DNA of 38,850 nucleotides from Planctomycetota bacterium (GTDB lineage Bacteria; Planctomycetota; Brocadiia; JAADGH01). Positions 31,601-38,461 of the stretch are shown piece after piece. Both the position numbers and the translations under genes were made by a program. The notes under the pieces were generated by a model. That model was not told where the DNA came from. It saw only the letters and a list, made by a program, of their open reading frames with translations, and ran no database searches. Each line of letters begins with the position of its first letter. Position 1 is the first letter of the stretch. Location: assembly GCA_013152475.1 (NCBI GenBank), contig JAADGH010000111.1, forward strand, positions 1 to 38,850, given 5' to 3'.

Positions 31601-31625
31601 CGCGGCATGCCCGCTCCATCCGTAG
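28617..31625 (+). CDS. Radical SAM / ArsM-like methyltransferase / Cys-cluster / DUF5714-like fusion protein
   Basis: 1002 residues, GTG start with AGGAG 6 nt upstream. Residues about 80-370 are a radical SAM domain: CNLTCSHC (C91, C95, C98), LTGGEPFIHPEF, VSLDGMHENHDRIRG. Residues about 480-700 are a class I methyltransferase of the arsenite type: YGCGSP (C499), VLDLGSGSG (514-522), SNCVINLS (C591) and GECIAGAQ (C641) match the conserved Cys positions of ArsM. A metal-site-like CGCGCAC follows at 752-758. From about 779 a Cys-rich domain with CMVCG and CSFCG pairs and HCEKGHYICDECH runs into a DUF5714-like C-terminus ending CLGAACPLHP. A role in making a methylated or carbon-linked metalloid compound is inference. 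It is cytoplasmic, with no ars genes nearby. Confidence 0.85.
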   Translation: MSFDPTSWTRLEFEGVPVYVQPEKPDWFVPNRAGDEVLRRLNRSEGPIGAQREALFLQRLPDAGERDYAGRAAHLKTDSLPELWFHITNRCNLTCSHCLVGSAPKETAELAAEHILELADQASRLGCRLFALTGGEPFIHPEFERIVGGLLSHDESHAVVLTNGTLLSRHADLFARHRERLHIQVSLDGMHENHDRIRGAGQFDRLRDELVFLKTTGIPYTLSMCVDRGNMDDMPRVVEFAAEQDALNVHFLWYFIAGRARASNQAEPEQIFRRLREAAETAERVGVGLDNIDALKSQVFAPPGTKHDGSTSGWESVAIGPDGKLYPSPALIAKEELGAPIDGDLARAWRTTPHMDALRGVTVAASDDPLRFLLGGGDPDHKYIHNGEFAGPDPYEPLYENTALWLIAREAARQGDEGPPRLRLRMGDLLESCGAHGAVALTHSNCLLSVARVDGRTAVKEFYADAVSSPREDILNPIDYPEDIIAHIPKESRVRTYGCGSPVIDAELQEGDCVLDLGSGSGVECMIAARLVGPKGRVIGVDMLDPMLDLARKGADTVAENLGYRNLDFRKGYLESLPVEDASVDVVLSNCVINLSTNKRRTYAEVLRVLRPGGRLMIADVVCETEPDPALLNDERLRGECIAGAQTQRDLFGLLEETGFIAARVLKRFPYRTVQDHPFFSMTYEARKLASNETVCVMYRGPLAYATTHKGTLLPAGRTVQVTRDEVAGSDADLFVFDAQGMVTNVDLGVACGCGCACVSEPAQETMVVPPTPRQRSGCMVCGAPLTYDAEEHEAVCSFCGRSFKASAHCEKGHYICDECHIGDCVEVIEHICLSTRETDMIELLNIIRTHPSMPIHGPEHHILVPGIILATYRNLGGKVTDAMIQQGIRRGAGVPGGDCGAMGVCGAAMGVGAAFSVILGATPLTPGARRAVQSAAHDAMGRIASFEAARCCQRDSWLALQAAVEQSKAYLPIALHADAPLQCKQMADNPHCLGAACPLHP

Positions 31626-31631
31626 GATTGT

Positions 31632-32540
31632 TTACCCCAGCCGAACGGCCCTGCCGGTGCGAACCGACTCCTCCGCGGCGCAGCAGATCTGGATCACCTC
31701 CAGCGCCTCGTCGAGATCGAAGGTCTGCTCGCCCTTCTCCACCATGGCGAGGAAGTCCTTCAGCATGGTCGAGTAGAAGTGGCCCGCGTCGGCCACCTGC
31801 GTGTAGAAGGAACCTTTCTGTCCTTGAAAAAGACCCTGGAATCGCACCGCCACCCCGTCCGGGCACATGACCGTGAGCATCGCGCCGTTCATGTAGCGGA
31901 CGCGAACCACTGTGCGGCCGCGATCTCCGACATCCACCACCTCCACCGGCCGGCTCTTGATGAGGCAGTGCCCCAGCGTGACGGAGTGCATGCCATAGAA
32001 AAGAAAAGCGCGACCGTACTTCAGGTTGGCCGGCCCCATGGTGCACGCCATGGCGATGTCGCCGATGTCCTCCTCGCCGTTCTGGATCGGCTCCACTTCC
32101 TTGGCATACTTCAGCGCCGACGAGGACATGACAAGGCAGTTTTTGTTGCGCGCCAGGTCCACGATCTCGCGCGCCGCGTCGAAGTTGTCGGCCAGGGGCT
32201 TGTCGATGAATATCGGCATCCCACGCTCGATGAAGGTGCTGGCGTATTTGTACTGCGTCAGTGTCAGGTCGTCTCCGATGTACACGGCATCAACGCCCTC
32301 GACCACATCATCCAGCGAATCCACCACCTCGGGAATGTTCGCGAACTTGGCCAGGTTCTCTGCCGCCTGGCGGTCCTCGTCGAAGACCTTCACCACCTGC
32401 GCCCCATCGATCTCCGCCATGGGCGGGCTGCCGCCGCAGGGATCGAGGTCCTTGAATTCCTCATTGAACCCGTTAAACATCTTTGCGAACTGCACCGCAT
32501 GATAGAAGCCGCTGCCGGCAACGAACCCAAGCCTGATCAT
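31632..32540 (-). CDS. Gfo/Idh/MocA-family NAD(P)-dependent sugar oxidoreductase
   Basis: 302 residues, slightly short for the family. The N-terminal Rossmann domain begins MIRLGFVAGSGFYH, where GSGFYH replaces the usual GxGxxG tip. The strand VDAVYIGDDLTL and the catalytic-type motif FIDKPLADNF (the family's E/DKP) are present, followed by the C-terminal alpha/beta domain with YGMHSVTLGHCLI. The family oxidises ring hydroxyls of sugars or inositols. It is convergent with the radical SAM fusion (6 bp between the stops) and divergent from the GHL15-like gene, with back-to-back promoters. Confidence 0.82.
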   Translation of the reverse strand: MIRLGFVAGSGFYHAVQFAKMFNGFNEEFKDLDPCGGSPPMAEIDGAQVVKVFDEDRQAAENLAKFANIPEVVDSLDDVVEGVDAVYIGDDLTLTQYKYASTFIERGMPIFIDKPLADNFDAAREIVDLARNKNCLVMSSSALKYAKEVEPIQNGEEDIGDIAMACTMGPANLKYGRAFLFYGMHSVTLGHCLIKSRPVEVVDVGDRGRTVVRVRYMNGAMLTVMCPDGVAVRFQGLFQGQKGSFYTQVADAGHFYSTMLKDFLAMVEKGEQTFDLDEALEVIQICCAAEESVRTGRAVRLG

Positions 32541-32600
32541 TTCCGCCGTCTCCCGCAGTCAAAACCCGTTTCATATCATCACAACTGAACAAGGGCGGGA

Positions 32601-32629
32601 ATTCTAACGGATACCTCCCGGGGAGTCAA
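32601..32629 (-). promoter_or_regulatory. Promoter of the Gfo/Idh/MocA gene at 31632-32540
   Basis: Minus strand TTGACT (32629-32624), 17 bp, TAGAAT (32606-32601). Its -35 box is 10 bp from the -35 box of the divergent promoter at 32640, so one regulator could control both. Confidence 0.7.
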
Positions 32630-32639
32630 CCCATTGCAC

Positions 32640-32669
32640 TTGACGATACCGGGTGGGGAGTGGTATTCT
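32640..32669 (+). promoter_or_regulatory. Promoter of the GHL15-like gene
   Basis: TTGACG (32640-32645), 18 bp, TATTCT (32664-32669). The leader is about 48 nt and has GGGAGGG shortly before the ATG at 32724. Confidence 0.65.
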
Positions 32670-32723
32670 TTTCAGGAATGCGCCTATAAGTTTTGACACG
32701 AAGACCCGTTTGGGAGGGACGAG

Positions 32724-33947
32724 ATGCACACTCACGCCTGCGCCGCTGTGTTGGGAACCTTGTGTCTGATGTCAAGTCTCGGCTTTGCTCAGGCCGACGC
32801 GGAGTTGCGTGGGCCCGACTACCCCCGTATTGCCCGGTTCTACGGCGCGGGGGTGTGGAAGGGTGTGAAGAAGGAACACTTGGACTTCGTGTCGAAGTAC
32901 GACTTGTTAGTAGGCGGCGTGGGCGGAAATGTCGACAAGGAGGTGGCCTACCTGCGGGAGAAGAATCCCCAGATCAAAATTCTCCTTTACCGTTCGATCA
33001 AGGAAAACAAGGCGGGCGACAAAGACGTCAAGGATTCCTGGTGGCTGCGGACGATGGACGGCGAGTATGTCTCCGACTGGCCCGGCCAGCACAAACTCAA
33101 TTTGACGATGCCGGAGGTGGTGGATTTTGTGGTGGACGACATCCTGGCGAAGTTCCACAAGGCGTCGTTCACTTGGGACGGCATCTTCTTCGATTGCTTC
33201 GAGCAAAAAATGCGCGGGCGGAGGAAGTTCGACTTTGATGGCGACGGCAAGCCGGACGACAAGAAGGAGCTGAATGCCAAATGGAAGGCCGGAGTGAACC
33301 GGATCGTGTCCGAAACCTTTCGTCGCACGGGCGGCAAGCTGCTTTACATGGTCAACTCGTGGTACCTCGTCGATGGGCCGTATGAGTATCTTAATGGCTG
33401 TCTGGGCGAGGGCGTCATCGACCGAATCTACTACGGCAAGTCGCACAAGTGGACATGGGAATCGAATCTCGCCCTATATCACAAGTGGATGAAGCTGGGA
33501 CGGAAACCGTGCCTGGTTTCCCTCGTCAACGGAAGCGGCAAGATTCACGATCCATGGGAGCGCCGCAAGCTGAGCAAAGAGGAGAAAGAGGCAGACCTGG
33601 AAGAAGCGCGCAAGGACGAGAAACGGATGCGCTTTGGTCTTACGACGACGCTCATGGGCGATGGCTACTTCGCATACAATGCCTATACCAGTCGCGGAGA
33701 CTGGTGGTATAAGGAGTATGATGCACCCCTGGGCTACCCCGCGGCCGATGCCAGGAAGATGCCCGACGGAACGTGGCAGCGCCGATATGATGGCGGTCTC
33801 GTCGTCGTGAATCCCACGAAGAAGGAAGTTTCCGTGCGGCTCGAAGGCGACTACGTGGATGCCACCACGGAAAAGACCGTAAGCACGTTGACGCTTGCGG
33901 GCCAGGACGGGAGAGTTCTCATTGCGCCGGAGAAATGGCGGAAGTGA
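32724..33947 (+). CDS. Secreted putative glycoside hydrolase (GHL15-like TIM barrel)
   Basis: 407 residues with a signal peptide (CAAVLGTLCLMSSLGFAQADA). The TIM barrel shows the pattern of the putative glycosidase family GHL15: RIARFYGAGVWKG, KYDLLVGG, IKILLYRSIKENKAG, LNLTMPEVVDFVVDDI, WDGIFFDCFEQKMRG (D and E as likely acids), GKLLYMVNSWYLVDG, FGLTTTLMGDGYFAYN, and a C-terminal beta sandwich beginning at GGLVVVNPTKKEVSVRL. The substrate is unknown. The start ATG has GGGAGGG 6-7 nt upstream. It fits a block devoted to sugar breakdown. Confidence 0.75.
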   Translation: MHTHACAAVLGTLCLMSSLGFAQADAELRGPDYPRIARFYGAGVWKGVKKEHLDFVSKYDLLVGGVGGNVDKEVAYLREKNPQIKILLYRSIKENKAGDKDVKDSWWLRTMDGEYVSDWPGQHKLNLTMPEVVDFVVDDILAKFHKASFTWDGIFFDCFEQKMRGRRKFDFDGDGKPDDKKELNAKWKAGVNRIVSETFRRTGGKLLYMVNSWYLVDGPYEYLNGCLGEGVIDRIYYGKSHKWTWESNLALYHKWMKLGRKPCLVSLVNGSGKIHDPWERRKLSKEEKEADLEEARKDEKRMRFGLTTTLMGDGYFAYNAYTSRGDWWYKEYDAPLGYPAADARKMPDGTWQRRYDGGLVVVNPTKKEVSVRLEGDYVDATTEKTVSTLTLAGQDGRVLIAPEKWRK

Positions 33948-33996
33948 GGCCAACACACACGTCCTTGCCCGATTTTTCCGTCACTGAAGCATTCTC

Positions 33997-34998
33997 TCAG
34001 GTTTTCTCCTCGTATGTCAGGATGATCTTCGCGTCCGAACCTTCGGCTGCCGCCTTGTAGGCTGCCGGCGCCTCGGTGAAGTGATACGTCGATGTGATCA
34101 GCTTCTCCGCATGCAGCCCATTGCGCTGCATGTCGAGGAGTTTCGTGTACTCGCCTGGGTGGTAGATCCAGTTGCCAAAGATGGTCAGGTTCCGCTTGCT
34201 GATCAGCTTCTGCGGGTCGAGGGTCTGCTTCCCGTGGCCGACCTGGACGATGAGCCCTTCCGGCGCCGTGGCCTCCATGGCGATGTCCAATGTCTCCTGA
34301 CAGCCGACCGCCTCGAAACACTTGTCCGGGCCGATGCCGTCGGTCATGTCCCTGAGCGCCGCGACCATGTCCTCGGTCTTGGCAGCGTCGATCGTCTGCC
34401 ATGCGCCGAACTTCTTCGCCAACTCCAGGCGCTTGGGCACGACATCGACGGCGATGACGTGTGCCCCCAGGAACGATTGCATGATGCACATCCCCAGGCC
34501 GACCGGCCCGCAGCCGAAGACGCACGTGACGTCGCCCGGGCCGACCTTCGCGCGGGTCGATGCGCCGTAGGGAACACCCATGCCGTCGCCGAAGATCAGG
34601 ACGGCGAGCGGATCGTCAATGTCGTCATCGAGCTTGACCATGGCCGTCGCGCGGGAGCAGGTGTACTCGGAGTGGGTGGCTTTCGGGATTTTTACCTCCG
34701 CGCAAAAGTCATTCTTCCCCATCCTGCACCACCGGCAGTAGCCGCACCCTTGCAGCGTGAAGATGCCGACGCGGTCGCCCTTCTGCCACTGGGCGTGGCC
34801 GTTGGGGTCCTCCACGATGCCCGCGACTTCGTGCCCGGGATTCGCATCCATGCCCTCCTCGCGCTTATAGGCCTTCACCTCGCCGCCGCAGATGCCGCTG
34901 GCCGTGATCTTGATTAGAACCTGATCCGGATCGGGCGTGGGGTCGGGCAGATCCGTCACCTCAACCTGGCAGTTACCGAGAAATCGTACTCCCTTCAT
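33997..34998 (-). CDS. Zinc-dependent medium-chain alcohol/polyol dehydrogenase
   Basis: 333 residues. The MDR pattern is complete: GICGGEVKAYK (the usual catalytic-zinc Cys is present), GHEVAGIVED, the structural-zinc lobe GCGYCRWCRMGKNDFC, and the NAD-binding VFGCGPVGLGMC. It resembles sorbitol or threonine dehydrogenases and would oxidise a secondary alcohol of a sugar or polyol with NAD(P). The ATG at 34998 has GAGGAA upstream. It begins 12 bp after the stop of the Gfo/Idh/MocA gene and is the last gene of the GH4-Gfo-ADH operon. Confidence 0.9.
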   Translation of the reverse strand: MKGVRFLGNCQVEVTDLPDPTPDPDQVLIKITASGICGGEVKAYKREEGMDANPGHEVAGIVEDPNGHAQWQKGDRVGIFTLQGCGYCRWCRMGKNDFCAEVKIPKATHSEYTCSRATAMVKLDDDIDDPLAVLIFGDGMGVPYGASTRAKVGPGDVTCVFGCGPVGLGMCIMQSFLGAHVIAVDVVPKRLELAKKFGAWQTIDAAKTEDMVAALRDMTDGIGPDKCFEAVGCQETLDIAMEATAPEGLIVQVGHGKQTLDPQKLISKRNLTIFGNWIYHPGEYTKLLDMQRNGLHAEKLITSTYHFTEAPAAYKAAAEGSDAKIILTYEEKT

Positions 34999-35010
34999 GT
35001 TACATTCCTC

Positions 35011-36012
35011 TCACGATGACTTGTGATATTCCTCTTTTCGTTCGCGGATGCACTGGGCAATCTCCACGGACTGCCGTGCGCTCTTCACATCGCCCACCGG
35101 GCGGCGTCCCGCGCGGAGGTCGTCGAAGAACGATGCATTCTCGCCGTAGAAGCCGCTCAGCTCGAAGGGTTCCGGGCCGTCGGTGATATCCTCGCCGGTG
35201 ACATCGAGCACGGTCTCCTTCTTCTCAACATGGATCAGGCGGCCGGGGTCGTCAAAGGCTCTCCACATGGGGATGTGGAGGAAGAACGTGTGATCGAGCA
35301 GGTTCACCGTCGCCCGTTCGATGATGAGCCCGGCAACGGGGCAGAAGTTCAGGTGCGCCGTTGCGCCCGATTCCATCGTGCAGTCCATGAAGATGTTTGC
35401 CACGGTGTCGCCGAGCTCGGGAAAGGGCTGGTAGTGGAAACGCACGTGCGCGTAATCGCTGCCGGCGAGGAAGCGGACCGTGTCGATGCCGTGGATCGCC
35501 GTGGTCGAGAAGTCGGCGTCCTTCCGATTGTATCGGAAGAAGTCGTAGCGGATGTTCTGTATCTCCGAGGGCTGAAATCCCTCGCTGAGCAGTCGCTTCA
35601 ATTCTCGGATCAGCGGCGTGTGTCGGCGGTTGAGGGCCACCTGGTTGGACACATCCTTCGCCTCGGCGACGGCGATCATCCGGTCCGTCTCCTCGACCGT
35701 CATTCCCGGCGGCTTCTCCATGATCAGGGGGTAGCCCATCTCCATGATCCGGCACGACAACTCACAGGTCAGGGCCACCGGGGCGATGAGGCAGACAGCG
35801 TCGGGCCGCTCCGTATCGAGCATCGTGACCAGGTCGGTATAGTGTTTCGCAAAACCGAATGTGTCGCGATACGTGATCGCCTTCGCTTCGTCCAGATCAC
35901 AGCAGGCCGCCAGCACGGTGTCCGGGTGCGTGGCTGCATACTTGGCGCAGGACGGCCCATGGCCCCGCGTGGACATGCCGCCACATCCCACCACACAGAT
36001 TTTGAAGCTCAT
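35011..36012 (-). CDS. Gfo/Idh/MocA-family sugar oxidoreductase
   Basis: 333 residues from the ATG at 36012 (CGAGGA upstream); the longer frame from 36054 is not family-like. It starts MSFKICVVGCGGMSTRGHGP, a standard GxGxx(G/S) Rossmann fold, with VLAACCDLDEAKA, the CLIAPVALTCEL loop, and the catalytic-site IMEKPPGMTVEE (EKP). The C-terminal domain has AIHGIDTVRFLAGSDYAHV. Members oxidise C3 or other ring hydroxyls with tightly bound or free NAD(P). It lies 54 bp after the GH4 gene and 12 bp before the dehydrogenase gene, on one transcript. Confidence 0.92.
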   Translation of the reverse strand: MSFKICVVGCGGMSTRGHGPSCAKYAATHPDTVLAACCDLDEAKAITYRDTFGFAKHYTDLVTMLDTERPDAVCLIAPVALTCELSCRIMEMGYPLIMEKPPGMTVEETDRMIAVAEAKDVSNQVALNRRHTPLIRELKRLLSEGFQPSEIQNIRYDFFRYNRKDADFSTTAIHGIDTVRFLAGSDYAHVRFHYQPFPELGDTVANIFMDCTMESGATAHLNFCPVAGLIIERATVNLLDHTFFLHIPMWRAFDDPGRLIHVEKKETVLDVTGEDITDGPEPFELSGFYGENASFFDDLRAGRRPVGDVKSARQSVEIAQCIRERKEEYHKSS

Positions 36013-36066
36013 CGGATGTCCTCGATCCTCTTTTTCGCAAAGGTCCGTCCGCACATCTTGCTGATC

Positions 36067-37488
36067 CTATCCTTGCACATTCCGCGCAGCCATCGACGAG
36101 ACCTCCGCCGCGCCGTCGATCTTCTTCGTCGGACGAGTGCGAACTTTGACCTTCTTCCTCGATGTGGCCTTGGCGCACCATGATGGGATGTACTTCCTCT
36201 CCGCCTTGAACAGCTCCTCGGCCATGGATCGAATCTCGGCCGGAGAGCAAACGGCCGCCGACAGCGGATCGAGCATCATGGCGTGGATGATCGCCTCGCG
36301 GTCCTGGTTGAGGACGCCTTGCACCGTGAGCTCATAGACGGTCATGTTGGACCGGCACAGCGCCGCAACCTGCTCGGGTAGGCTGCCGAAGTAGCTCGGC
36401 GTGTAGCCGCGCCGGTCCACAACGACGGCGACTTCCACCACCCCGTCCAGTGGCAGGTTGGGGATGAGGTTCGTATTCGACACCGAACCGTAGATGATCT
36501 TCGTCCGGCCGAAGTGGTGGCCTTCGATGATGTCGGAGGCGTACTCATGACCGCGCCTGATGGGAATCTCGGTCTTGCCCGAGGCCATGTCGCGCCGGCG
36601 CTTGTCGGTGGCCTTGCGCCAGTCGGGCCAGTTGTCGGCGTAGAAGCTGGACCCGCCGCGATACTTGTCTCGGCAGTATTTCTTGATCAGGTCCTTGCGC
36701 TTTCGGAAGTAGGGCACGTATTCCGAAAAGTGCCCGCTCGATTCGGTGACGAAGTAGCCGAATTCCTTCATCATCTCGAAGCGGATCGGATCGCGTTCGT
36801 AAATCTCCTTGTCCTCCATGGCCGCGCGGAGCTGCGGGTAGACGTCCTTGCCTTTGTGGGTCAATTCGGTAAACCACGCCATGTGGTTGATGCCGCCGCA
36901 CCGATAAACAAACTCATCGTACGGGATGCCGAGGATATTCGCGAGCTGCCGCGATGTCCCCTGCACCGAATGGCACAGACCGACAAAGGGCTGGTCCGTG
37001 ACGCGAACCGCACCGAGTGTCATGATCGACATGGGGTTTGTGTAGTTCATGATCAGCGCGTTTGGGCAGAGGCGCCTGGCGTCCTCAAGAATCCCGACGA
37101 ACGGCGGCAGCGTGCGCAGGGCCTTCATGATCCCGCCGGGGCCGATGGTGTCTCCGATGCACTGGTCGATGCCGTACTTCAGGGGGATGTCGTTGTCGAA
37201 GCGGACACACTTCGTACCGGAAACTTCGATGGTGCTGATGAGGTAATCGGTTCCCTTGAGCACATTCTTCCGTTGGGTCGATGCGTCGATGGTCCAGCGC
37301 TTCTTTCCCATCAGGTCGAGGATGCGGCGCATCAGTTTGATGTTGACATCCAGGCGTTTCTTGTCGATGTCCACCAACCCGATCACGCCGGCGTCCATGT
37401 CCTCGATGTTGAGAATGTCCGTGAAGAGCGGCTGCGTGAACCCACTCCCCGCGCCCAGCAGCGTGATCTTCGGCTTAGTCCTTGACAT
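36067..37488 (-). CDS. Glycoside hydrolase family 4 (NAD- and metal-dependent alpha-galactosidase/glucosidase type)
   Basis: 473 residues. The N-terminal NAD-binding ITLLGAGSGFTQPLF, the DYLISTIEVSGTKC and IGDTIGPGGIMKALRTLP motifs, NYTNPMSIMT, the metal-binding GLCHSVQG (Cys) and GGINHMAWF (His) are the hallmarks of GH4. The family transiently oxidises C3 of the sugar and then eliminates the aglycone. About 30 C-terminal residues are a basic extension (ATSRKKVKVRTRPTKKIDG) not typical of the family. The start has AAGGAG 7 nt upstream and a promoter at 37538-37566. First gene of a three-gene operon. Confidence 0.93.
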   Translation of the reverse strand: MSRTKPKITLLGAGSGFTQPLFTDILNIEDMDAGVIGLVDIDKKRLDVNIKLMRRILDLMGKKRWTIDASTQRKNVLKGTDYLISTIEVSGTKCVRFDNDIPLKYGIDQCIGDTIGPGGIMKALRTLPPFVGILEDARRLCPNALIMNYTNPMSIMTLGAVRVTDQPFVGLCHSVQGTSRQLANILGIPYDEFVYRCGGINHMAWFTELTHKGKDVYPQLRAAMEDKEIYERDPIRFEMMKEFGYFVTESSGHFSEYVPYFRKRKDLIKKYCRDKYRGGSSFYADNWPDWRKATDKRRRDMASGKTEIPIRRGHEYASDIIEGHHFGRTKIIYGSVSNTNLIPNLPLDGVVEVAVVVDRRGYTPSYFGSLPEQVAALCRSNMTVYELTVQGVLNQDREAIIHAMMLDPLSAAVCSPAEIRSMAEELFKAERKYIPSWCAKATSRKKVKVRTRPTKKIDGAAEVSSMAARNVQG

Positions 37489-37537
37489 GTATGAACTCCT
37501 TCTTGCTCACAACAACGGCTCGACCGTAAAGGCGGGG

Positions 37538-37566
37538 ATTGTACTTCCCCCGGCGGAGAAGGTCAA
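37538..37566 (-). promoter_or_regulatory. Promoter of the GH4-Gfo-ADH operon
   Basis: Minus strand TTGACC (37566-37561), 17 bp, TACAAT (37543-37538), with a leader of about 43 nt before the ATG at 37488. Confidence 0.7.
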
Positions 37567-37664
37567 GGAAACAAACCTGAGGCGTCTCCCCTTCGCCGAC
37601 CAGATGCGGGCGCAGGCGCTGGGGTGCCGCGATAACCGGCAAGTGCCGACGCCGAATCTCATGG

Positions 37665-38375
37665 TCATTCCCCCTTGCCAGGCGCAACGCCCTTCCACGG
37701 GAGCGTGCCTTCCTTCCGGATCGTGATGCGGTAGAAATCGGACGTCCCGTGGCAGCCCCAGATGCCGATGCGGGAGTTTAGCTCGTATTCCGGGAAACGT
37801 AGGACCAGAACGTCTCCCTGGTCCAATTGCAGGGCGACCAACTTCCGTTTTTTGCTGTATCGACATCGGAGCACGTGCTTCTTCGACGGGTTCTGCCACG
37901 TCGCCGTCCGGACCAGATGGGTGTAGTTGGTTTTGCCGGCCTCGGGGTCGGCCTTGGCCAGCCAGACGGCCATGGTGTAGTCGGCCACGAAGGCGCAGAT
38001 TGTGGTCTGCAGAACCCCATCCTTCACGACCGGCGACAGGAAAACGCCGGGGGCGGTGCCATGCTCCGGGCCGATGCGAAAGGTCACCTCGAACTCCCCT
38101 TCGGTCGTCTTCGAGTCAATCATCAGGAGCACGTTGTCGAGGCGCTTCTTTCGTTCCTCCTTCGTGAAGCTGTTGGTGCCGATGCAGTCCGGCTTTTGTG
38201 TGAAGGTGGCGGTTGACGTGTGCTCAATGAGGCGGATCGGTGTCCATTCCGATGCGTCCCACTGGCCCTTGGCGAATGTGATCGTGCGCTCGTCGGCCTT
38301 CTTGTCCTGGGCCGTGAGGCAGGACGTGCTGACTATCGCGATTACGAAATATGCCACACACCATGCTTTTTTCAT
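37665..38375 (-). CDS. Exported jelly-roll (concanavalin A-like) protein, possibly DUF1080-like
   Basis: 236 residues from the ATG at 38375 (AGGAGA 7 nt upstream). There is a signal peptide (WCVAYFVIAIVSTSC) with cleavage before TAQD, or a weak lipobox. The mature part is a beta sandwich: ITFAKGQWDASEWTPI, EGEFEVTFRIGPEHG, GVFLSPVVKDG, KHVLRCRYSKKRKLVALQLD, and SRIGIWGCHGTSDFYRITIR. The last strand resembles lamin-G and DUF1080 (3-keto-disaccharide hydrolase) domains, but the DUF1080 N-terminal 'W' motif is not clear. Next to Gfo/Idh/MocA, GH4 and a sugar isomerase it could bind or cleave keto-sugars; this is inference. Confidence 0.6.
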   Translation of the reverse strand: MKKAWCVAYFVIAIVSTSCLTAQDKKADERTITFAKGQWDASEWTPIRLIEHTSTATFTQKPDCIGTNSFTKEERKKRLDNVLLMIDSKTTEGEFEVTFRIGPEHGTAPGVFLSPVVKDGVLQTTICAFVADYTMAVWLAKADPEAGKTNYTHLVRTATWQNPSKKHVLRCRYSKKRKLVALQLDQGDVLVLRFPEYELNSRIGIWGCHGTSDFYRITIRKEGTLPWKGVAPGKGE

Positions 38376-38419
38376 TATCTCTTCTCCTGCATAGAACTTA
38401 CGACACGCCATCTTTAACG

Positions 38420-38461
38420 TAGAAGAGGCTTCCTCATGGAAGCGGCAAGATGCCGCTTCTA
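38420..38461. repeat. REP-like double hairpin at the 3' end of the isomerase gene
   Basis: Outer arms TAGAAG (38420-38425) and CTTCTA (38456-38461) enclose two hairpins, GCTTCC-TCAT-GGAAGC (38428-38443) and AGCGGCA-AGA-TGCCGCT (38441-38457). The GGAAGC/GCTTCC and GGCA/TGCC arms echo those of the element at 5189-5358. The TAG stop of the isomerase gene (38461-38459) is part of the right arm, so the element abuts the gene and may shape its mRNA end. Confidence 0.6.

Noticed and set aside
29505..31619. A 704-codon open frame antisense to the radical SAM-ArsM fusion.
   Set aside because: Shadow frame. The plus strand carries conserved motifs throughout.
28617..31625. Reading the radical SAM protein as an anaerobic sulfatase maturase for the sulfatase at 11763.
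   Set aside because: It lacks the anSME SPASM cysteine layout; instead it joins an ArsM-like methyltransferase, and it is 15 kb away.
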